Shown here one piece after another: positions 6,201 to 10,082 of a stretch of 10,082 nucleotides of DNA. This DNA is from Sediminibacterium ginsengisoli. GTDB lineage: Bacteria > Bacteroidota > Bacteroidia > Chitinophagales > Chitinophagaceae. Position numbers and translations under genes: made by a program. Each line of letters begins with the position of its first letter. Positions within the stretch are counted from its first letter, which is position 1. The DNA is taken from positions 1-10,082 of the forward strand of contig CALPSK010000017.1 in the NCBI GenBank assembly GCA_943326215.1, read 5' to 3'. The notes beneath the pieces were generated by a model. The model had not been told where the DNA came from, ran no database searches, and was given only the letters and a program-made list of their open reading frames with translations.

Positions 6201-7127
6201 CTATTTCTTTAGTGCTATTTCTTCTACCCACTTGTTTCTACCCCATCCTGCTATGACATGTTTTTCTGAATGATAAGAAGACCTTACTAAAGGCCCGCTT
6301 TCAACATAGTCAAAACCTAATTCGTAGCCTATTTGTCTTAGTTCAGCAAATTCATCGGGATGAACAAATCTTTGAACAGGTAAATGTTTTTTAGTAGGTT
6401 GTAAGTATTGACCCAAGGTTAACACATCGGTTCCTACCGACACTAAATCTTTCATGGTTTGAATCACTTCTTCTTTCTGTTCTCCAATACCTAACATAAT
6501 ACCGGTCTTGGTGCGCATACCCCCTTTTTTCAAAGTCTCAAGCACACCTAAACTTCTTCTATATTTTGCCTGCACTCTTACTTTCTGTGTAATGCGTTCT
6601 ACCGTTTCCATATTATGACTCACCACTTCAGGAGCTGCTTCAATGATTCTATTAATTTGTTCTTCTATGCCTCTAAAATCGGGAATCAAAGTTTCTAATG
6701 TAGTTGTGGGCGTAAGTGTTTTGATAGCTTTAATCGTATTGTACCAAATAATAGAACCTCCATCTGCTAACTCATCTCTGTCCACACTAGTAAGTACTGC
6801 ATGTTTTACTTTCATTAATAAAATAGCTTCTGCTACTCTTTGTGGCTCATCCCACTCCACTGCTTTAGGCCTACCTGTAGCCACTGCACAAAACTGGCAG
6901 CTTCTTGTACATATATTCCCAAGTATCATAAAGGTAGCCGTTCCTTCTCCCCAACACTCTCCCATATTGGGACAATTACCACTCTCACAAATGGTATGTA
7001 GTTTATGCTTGTCCACTAATCCACGCACATGCTTATAACTTTCCCCAATAGGTAGCTTTACCCTTAACCAATCTGGTTTTTTTATTCGCGTATCATTCTC
7101 AGCACTTACAATGGGTAATTCTTGCAT
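6201..7127 (-). CDS. lipA: Lipoyl synthase
   Basis: LipA is a radical SAM enzyme that inserts two sulfur atoms into protein-bound octanoyl groups to make lipoyl cofactor for the 2-oxoacid dehydrogenases and the glycine cleavage system. The 308-residue product shows the auxiliary cluster motif [12 protein letters not shown] (Cys47, Cys52, Cys58), the radical SAM motif CTRSCQFC (Cys73, Cys77, Cys80), VTSVDRD-like LTSVDRDEL (112-120), ETLIPDF (145-151), [10 protein letters not shown] (167-176) and the C-terminal RSSYHSE (282-288), whose Ser ligates the auxiliary cluster. The frame is open upstream to a GTG at 7181, but the ATG at 7127 gives the family's usual MQELP-like start and lies 23 bases after a TAnnTTTG box. 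It is a single-gene unit, divergent from the OsmC gene. No lipB or lplA is in the window. Confidence 0.97.
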   Translation of the reverse strand: MQELPIVSAENDTRIKKPDWLRVKLPIGESYKHVRGLVDKHKLHTICESGNCPNMGECWGEGTATFMILGNICTRSCQFCAVATGRPKAVEWDEPQRVAEAILLMKVKHAVLTSVDRDELADGGSIIWYNTIKAIKTLTPTTTLETLIPDFRGIEEQINRIIEAAPEVVSHNMETVERITQKVRVQAKYRRSLGVLETLKKGGMRTKTGIMLGIGEQKEEVIQTMKDLVSVGTDVLTLGQYLQPTKKHLPVQRFVHPDEFAELRQIGYELGFDYVESGPLVRSSYHSEKHVIAGWGRNKWVEEIALKK

Positions 7128-7150
7128 AAATTGGTCTCTATAATCAGGTA

Positions 7151-7158
7151 CAAAAATA
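7151..7158 (-). promoter_or_regulatory. Promoter -7 box TATTTTTG of lipA
   Basis: On the minus strand TATTTTTG matches TAnnTTTG exactly and would give a leader of about 16-20 bases before the ATG at 7127. It lies inside the upstream frame extension, so the GTG at 7181 would not be transcribed from it. No clear TTG at -33. Confidence 0.45.
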
Positions 7159-7324
7159 CATGACTTGCTGTATATATTCACCTTTTAAGGTCAAAATTAT
7201 ATCTTATCTTCATTGTGCATATATAGGTAAGAACAAATAACTCATTTTAAAAATATCTATCTATCGCTATTACTTTAAAGAATATTAGTAAAAGAACATT
7301 ATTGCTACAATTAAAATATTGACT

Positions 7325-7732
7325 ATGACATCTATTGTGACTTATGACGCAAATTTAAGAACCACTTGTGTGCATTTACAAAGCGGTTCCGATATTCAAA
7401 CCGATGCCCCTACCGACAATAAAGGCAAGGGAGAGAGATTTTCACCTACCGATTTAATTGCTACGGGCCTAGGCGCTTGTATGATTACCACCATGGGTAT
7501 TAAGGCAGAATCGATGTTTATTGAACTGGATGGTGCCAAAGTAGAAGTGACTAAGATAATGGTGTCTGACCCTAGAAGAATAGGTAAAATTATTGCGCAT
7601 GTAACCATGCCAGCTGGTTTAAACTTAGACGATAAAACAAAAGAGATATTAGAAAGAGTGGCAAGAACCTGCCCTGTTGAAAGAAGCCTACATCCAGATG
7701 TAGAATTAGATATTGCTTTTAATTGGCTGTAG
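7325..7732 (+). CDS. OsmC family protein (putative thiol peroxidase-type)
   Basis: The 135-residue product belongs to the OsmC/Ohr superfamily, small cytoplasmic dimeric proteins many of which reduce organic hydroperoxides with a pair of cysteines. The pattern fits: TDAPTDNKGKGERFSPTDL at 26-44 is the loop before the central helix, the first cysteine Cys52 is in LGACMITTMGIKAE, and the second, Cys116, is in ARTCPVERSLHPDVEL. The spacing of about 60 residues between them is typical. The frame opens at a TTG at 7319, but the ATG at 7325 is the better start. It stands alone between divergent lipA and convergent maf. No promoter box of the TAnnTTTG kind is clear in 7182-7324. Whether it is a peroxidase or one of the OsmC relatives of unknown role cannot be told from the sequence. 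Confidence 0.9.
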   Translation: MTSIVTYDANLRTTCVHLQSGSDIQTDAPTDNKGKGERFSPTDLIATGLGACMITTMGIKAESMFIELDGAKVEVTKIMVSDPRRIGKIIAHVTMPAGLNLDDKTKEILERVARTCPVERSLHPDVELDIAFNWL

Positions 7733-7741
7733 AAGTTAAAA

Positions 7742-7774
7742 CAACTAACTAAAAATTTAGTTGCTTTATTTTTT
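7742..7774 (+). terminator. Weak candidate terminator of the OsmC gene
   Basis: CAACTAA (7742-7748) pairs with TTAGTTG (7757-7763), followed by CTTTATTTTTT. The stem is only 7 bp and AT-rich. It overlaps the maf stop codon at 7749-7751 on the other strand, as expected where two genes converge with 16 bases between stops. Confidence 0.35.
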
Positions 7775-8333
7775 GCACTAGTTTACTTACAGGCAGGCCC
7801 ATTACATTATAAAAATCACCCGTAATTTTTTTAATACCTACTACCCCTATCCATTCTTGAATGGCATAGCCCCCTGCTTTATCATAGGGCTGGTATTTGT
7901 CTACATAAAATTCAATTTGCTCAAGGGTTAAAGTATGAAACTCCACCAAGGTGGTTTCACTAAAAGAAATTTCTTTGTCTTGGTGTAATAAAACCACACC
8001 TGTAATGACTTTATGGATTTGACCAGACAAAGCTAGCAAGGAATCAATAGCCTCTTGTTTATTACTAGGCTTGCCTATTATTTTTTGATCCAATACCACC
8101 ACTGTATCTGCAGCAATAATACAAGCATTTGCTAAGGCTGGTTTTGTGGAAAGAATCATTTCTTTCACAGCCAAGGCTTTATTTTTTGCAATAAATTCCG
8201 GCACTGCTTCAATAGCTAAACTAGTTGGATAAGATTCGTCTATATCAGAAACAATAATTTCAAAAGGAATTTCAGCCCATTCAAGTAATGTTTTTCTTCT
8301 AGGTGATTGTGAGGCTAGTATGAATGAAGGCAT
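7749..8333 (-). CDS. maf: Maf family nucleotide pyrophosphatase (dTTP/UTP class)
   Basis: Maf proteins hydrolyse (d)NTPs, including modified pyrimidine nucleotides, to monophosphates and so keep wrong nucleotides out of DNA and RNA; some have been linked to septum formation. The 194-residue length is typical. Motifs are the N-terminal ILASQSPRRKTLLE (5-18), DESYP (32-36), the catalytic AADTVVVLD (74-82) with Asp76, IGKP (86-89), and YDKAGGYAIQE (150-160), the form seen in the dTTPase/UTPase (YhdE-like) subgroup, followed by GDFYNVMGLPVSKL (172-185). It starts at an ATG 30 bases after the UbiA-type gene stop and is probably the last gene of the iscX-kdsC-ubiA-maf unit. It converges on the OsmC gene. 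Confidence 0.95.
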   Translation of the reverse strand: MPSFILASQSPRRKTLLEWAEIPFEIIVSDIDESYPTSLAIEAVPEFIAKNKALAVKEMILSTKPALANACIIAADTVVVLDQKIIGKPSNKQEAIDSLLALSGQIHKVITGVVLLHQDKEISFSETTLVEFHTLTLEQIEFYVDKYQPYDKAGGYAIQEWIGVVGIKKITGDFYNVMGLPVSKLVQKIKQLNF

Positions 8334-8363
8334 GAAATGAATCGATTATATGAAAATATTGTA

Positions 8364-9356
8364 CTAAAATAAAAAGTAGAAAAACAAAATGGATAAGATA
8401 CCCGCTAGCATGGCAAATTTTAAATAAGCACTTAACTTTTTAAAGTGATTATGTGTAAATGACTTTGGCAACTGAATTAATACAAGAGTTAATGGGGTAA
8501 TGATAAATCCAAGACAATACAATACCGTATACCACCAACCAAAAGGTATTACATATAATTGTATAATTAACAAAATAGCAATGACTACAAATGTCCAAAC
8601 GGCTAAATACACTTTAGTAGGTTTTAAACCCCAGGCAATAGGCATGGTATTACAACCATATTTCTGATCCCCTTCCATATCCTCCATATCTTTTAAGGCT
8701 TCTCTCACCAAGGTTAATATAAAAGCAAAAGCACTATATAATAAAGTAAGTTTGGCAAATTTTAATACAGCCCCATTACTAATTTCAGGATGAAAAATTT
8801 CTTGTACCGTAAACTTAGAAAAATAAACAATGGCAATAGACCAAGCAGTGAGTATAGCAATAATAATATTGCCTACTAAAAATTTCTTTTTAAAGGTGGT
8901 GCTATAAAACCATAATAAAAGGATGGCCAATAAATTGGTTATATGTATATGCCAATAGCTTGTAAAAGGAAACACAATGGTAGAAATATACATACCCAAT
9001 ACACTAAAAATTAGATGCCAGAAAATAACCATTCTCCTGCTAATGAAGGAACCCACCACTACTTTTTCAGGCTTATTGACTTGATCAATATTGACATCAA
9101 AGTAATCGTTAATCATATAGCCCGCAGCAGCAATTAAAATATTACTAGTGAGCATGAAGTAAAAACGAATATCCACCTCGCTACCCGAAATAGGAAATAG
9201 TGGTTTGTATATACAAAAATGTAGTAAGCATTCAGCAAGTATAATGAATACCAAGTTGGGCCAGCGCACCAATTTTAAAAAATGGATAAATAATTTCAAT
9301 TCGATTGTTTTAAATTCATTTCGACTGGATATGATCTTCAATATCCCAATGATCAT
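8364..9356 (-). CDS. UbiA-family polyprenyl transferase, substrate unknown
   Basis: Members of this integral-membrane family transfer a polyprenyl group from its diphosphate to an aromatic ring or another acceptor. The 330-residue frame has about eight to nine hydrophobic helices and both Asp-rich motifs that bind Mg-diphosphate: NDYFDVNID (83-91) and DMEDMEGD (223-230). RWPNLVFI (31-38) is the usual start of helix 1. Relatives in Bacteroidota are often labelled geranylgeranylglycerol-phosphate geranylgeranyltransferase, an archaeal lipid activity that is uncertain here; quinone or other lipid biosynthesis is equally possible. The ATG at 9356 overlaps the upstream phosphatase gene by 41 bases and adds about 19 residues before the usual N-terminus. 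A TTG at 9299 would give MKLFIHFLKLVRWPN, closer to the family start, and a 16-base gap. It lies between the KdsC-type gene and maf. Confidence 0.87.
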   Translation of the reverse strand: MIIGILKIISSRNEFKTIELKLFIHFLKLVRWPNLVFIILAECLLHFCIYKPLFPISGSEVDIRFYFMLTSNILIAAAGYMINDYFDVNIDQVNKPEKVVVGSFISRRMVIFWHLIFSVLGMYISTIVFPFTSYWHIHITNLLAILLLWFYSTTFKKKFLVGNIIIAILTAWSIAIVYFSKFTVQEIFHPEISNGAVLKFAKLTLLYSAFAFILTLVREALKDMEDMEGDQKYGCNTMPIAWGLKPTKVYLAVWTFVVIAILLIIQLYVIPFGWWYTVLYCLGFIITPLTLVLIQLPKSFTHNHFKKLSAYLKFAMLAGILSILFFYFLF

Positions 9357-9831
9357 TCAACTTTAATGTTTTTTCAATCACTTCTCTAGCACAGCCCTCT
9401 CCACCTTTAGCAATGGCTTTATAAGTGGCAATGGCTTTGATATCGATAGCTGCATCACTAGGGCAAGCTGCAATACTTGCTATTTGCATAGCTTCATAGT
9501 CGGGCATGTCATCGCCCATATATAATATTTGATCAAGTGGAGTTGCATGTAAAATAGATAACTCTTCTAAAAGAACTTTTTTGTCGCTTACTTTCATAAA
9601 CACTTGCGTTACACCTAATTTTTCTAAACGCTCTTTGACTTCATCAGAATTGCCGCCTGAAATAATCCAAACCTTATACCCTTTTTTAATAGCTAACTGA
9701 ATCGCATAACCATCTTTGATATTCATGGTTCTTGCCATTAGCCCATTGGGCATTACCAATAAATTACCATTGGTTAACACACCATCAACATCAAATACAA
9801 AACAAGTTATTTTTTTAAACTTAGCTAACAA
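9316..9831 (-). CDS. kdsC: KdsC-type HAD phosphatase (Kdo-8-phosphate phosphatase family)
   Basis: KdsC removes phosphate from Kdo 8-phosphate, giving Kdo for the lipopolysaccharide core; it is a small cytoplasmic HAD enzyme, usually a tetramer. The 171-residue product has the C0-type HAD layout: FDVDGVLTNG (13-22, nucleophile Asp14 and acid/base Asp16), MNIKDGYAIQLA (36-47), WIISGG (55-60, motif II Ser58), VSDKK (81-85, motif III Lys), GDDMPD (106-111, motif IV) and a C-terminal GGEGCARE (143-150), which resembles the KdsC tail that reaches into the next subunit's site. There is no in-frame ATG near the start; the only start giving the family N-terminus is TTG at 9831. An ATG at 9836-9834 is exactly one base out of frame. 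It follows iscX by 30 bases and overlaps the UbiA gene. A different sugar phosphate substrate, such as in sialic-acid-like pathways, cannot be excluded. Confidence 0.88.
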   Translation of the reverse strand: MLAKFKKITCFVFDVDGVLTNGNLLVMPNGLMARTMNIKDGYAIQLAIKKGYKVWIISGGNSDEVKERLEKLGVTQVFMKVSDKKVLLEELSILHATPLDQILYMGDDMPDYEAMQIASIAACPSDAAIDIKAIATYKAIAKGGEGCAREVIEKTLKLNDHWDIEDHIQSK

Positions 9832-9861
9832 GGCATCTTTATTTAGACAATAAAAGTAAGC

Positions 9862-10082
9862 TTATTTTTGATTATCGCGCCACTCATAGACCCAGGCGGA
9901 TTGAATCATTTCTAGATGCCCCTCACTAGACTCCTCTTTTTTACCCTCAAAATGATGCAAGGATAAAACCCAATCTAATAAGTCGGTGAAACGTACTCTA
10001 TAAATTTTAGACTCTGTAAAATCATTCCCAAATTTTTCATATAATTTTTGAGCGATGTCTTCATGATCATTCCAATGAATGG
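9862..10082 (-). CDS. iscX: Fe-S cluster assembly protein IscX (N-terminal end cut by window)
   Basis: The 72 visible residues match the small acidic IscX (YfhJ) protein, which binds the cysteine desulfurase IscS and iron and tunes iron-sulfur cluster assembly. The pattern is IHWNDHEDIAQKLYEKFG (compare 'kWtDsreIaeaLydayP' in the family), then the hallmark VRFTDLLDWVLSL, an acidic stretch KKEESSEGHLEMIQ, and the ending SAWVYEWRDNQK. All core conserved positions, including the RFTD(L/M) motif and the final (A)W, are present. Given a family length of about 65-80 residues, only a few N-terminal residues are missing beyond base 10082. It is the first visible gene of the minus-strand unit with the KdsC-type phosphatase, UbiA-type transferase and maf. 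It has somewhat more linker residues than the E. coli form. No isc or suf partner is in the window. Confidence 0.88.
   Translation of the reverse strand, partial: IHWNDHEDIAQKLYEKFGNDFTESKIYRVRFTDLLDWVLSLHHFEGKKEESSEGHLEMIQSAWVYEWRDNQK

Noticed and set aside
6643..7038. Plus-strand 131-codon ORF inside lipA
   Set aside because: It lies opposite the conserved LipA motifs; its openness follows from the codon content of lipA on the other strand.
7128..7181. N-terminal extension of LipA to a GTG at 7181
   Set aside because: The 18 extra residues are unlike the family, and the likely promoter box lies within them.
1..10082. CRISPR array, mobile element, tRNA or rRNA
   Set aside because: I read both strands for spaced repeats, transposase or integrase motifs, terminal inverted repeats and tRNA arms and found none that could be supported.

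Overview
This 10,082-base window looks like an ordinary chromosomal stretch from a low-GC member of the Bacteroidota, most likely near the Chitinophagaceae. The evidence is the protein character (FHS-type sugar porter plus ROK kinase, the kdsC/ubiA/maf cluster, the RFK domain style of RibF), AT-rich intergenic DNA, no strong Shine-Dalgarno sequences, and promoter-like TAnnTTTG -7 elements, the Bacteroidota sigma factor signature. I see no phage genes, transposase, CRISPR array, tRNA or rRNA. The lineage call is from memory of family sequences, not from a search.

Left part (1-2895). The 3' end of ribF (FAD synthase/riboflavin kinase) converges on holA (DNA polymerase III delta subunit, minus strand). 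holA diverges from a gene for a single-pass membrane protein with a long coiled coil and a C-terminal beta-rich domain. Each divergent gene has a TAnnTTTG box, and the two boxes help fix the starts. The coiled-coil gene converges on a small helical orphan gene (minus strand), with a 13-bp bidirectional terminator between them.

Middle (2896-6200). A 517-base gene-free region holds an 11-bp tandem repeat and one unusually stop-poor reading frame. It is followed by a two-gene plus-strand unit: an FHS/FucP-like sugar transporter of 562 residues and a ROK-family sugar kinase 26 bases downstream. Together they would import a hexose, probably glucose, and phosphorylate it. Both proteins depart from the classical families: the porter lacks the FucP acidic proton-relay residues and appears to have four extra membrane helices, and the kinase lacks the cysteine zinc motif. 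The kinase stop codon lies inside a 16-bp perfect hairpin that overlaps a second, competing hairpin. A strong bidirectional terminator follows, shared with lipA.

Right part (6201-10082). lipA (lipoyl synthase, minus) diverges from an OsmC-family gene (plus), which converges on a minus-strand gene cluster transcribed in the order iscX (iron-sulfur assembly, cut by the window end), a KdsC-type HAD phosphatase, a UbiA-type prenyltransferase and maf (nucleotide pyrophosphatase). Spacings of 30, -41 and 30 bases suggest one operon. The KdsC-type gene has no in-frame ATG and seems to start at TTG, with an ATG sitting exactly one base out of frame just upstream.

I found no convincing wholly new biological system. 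The best leads are the alternative hairpins at the end of the kinase gene, the two divergent sugar-uptake proteins, the start of the KdsC gene, and the possibly decayed reading frame upstream of the transporter.
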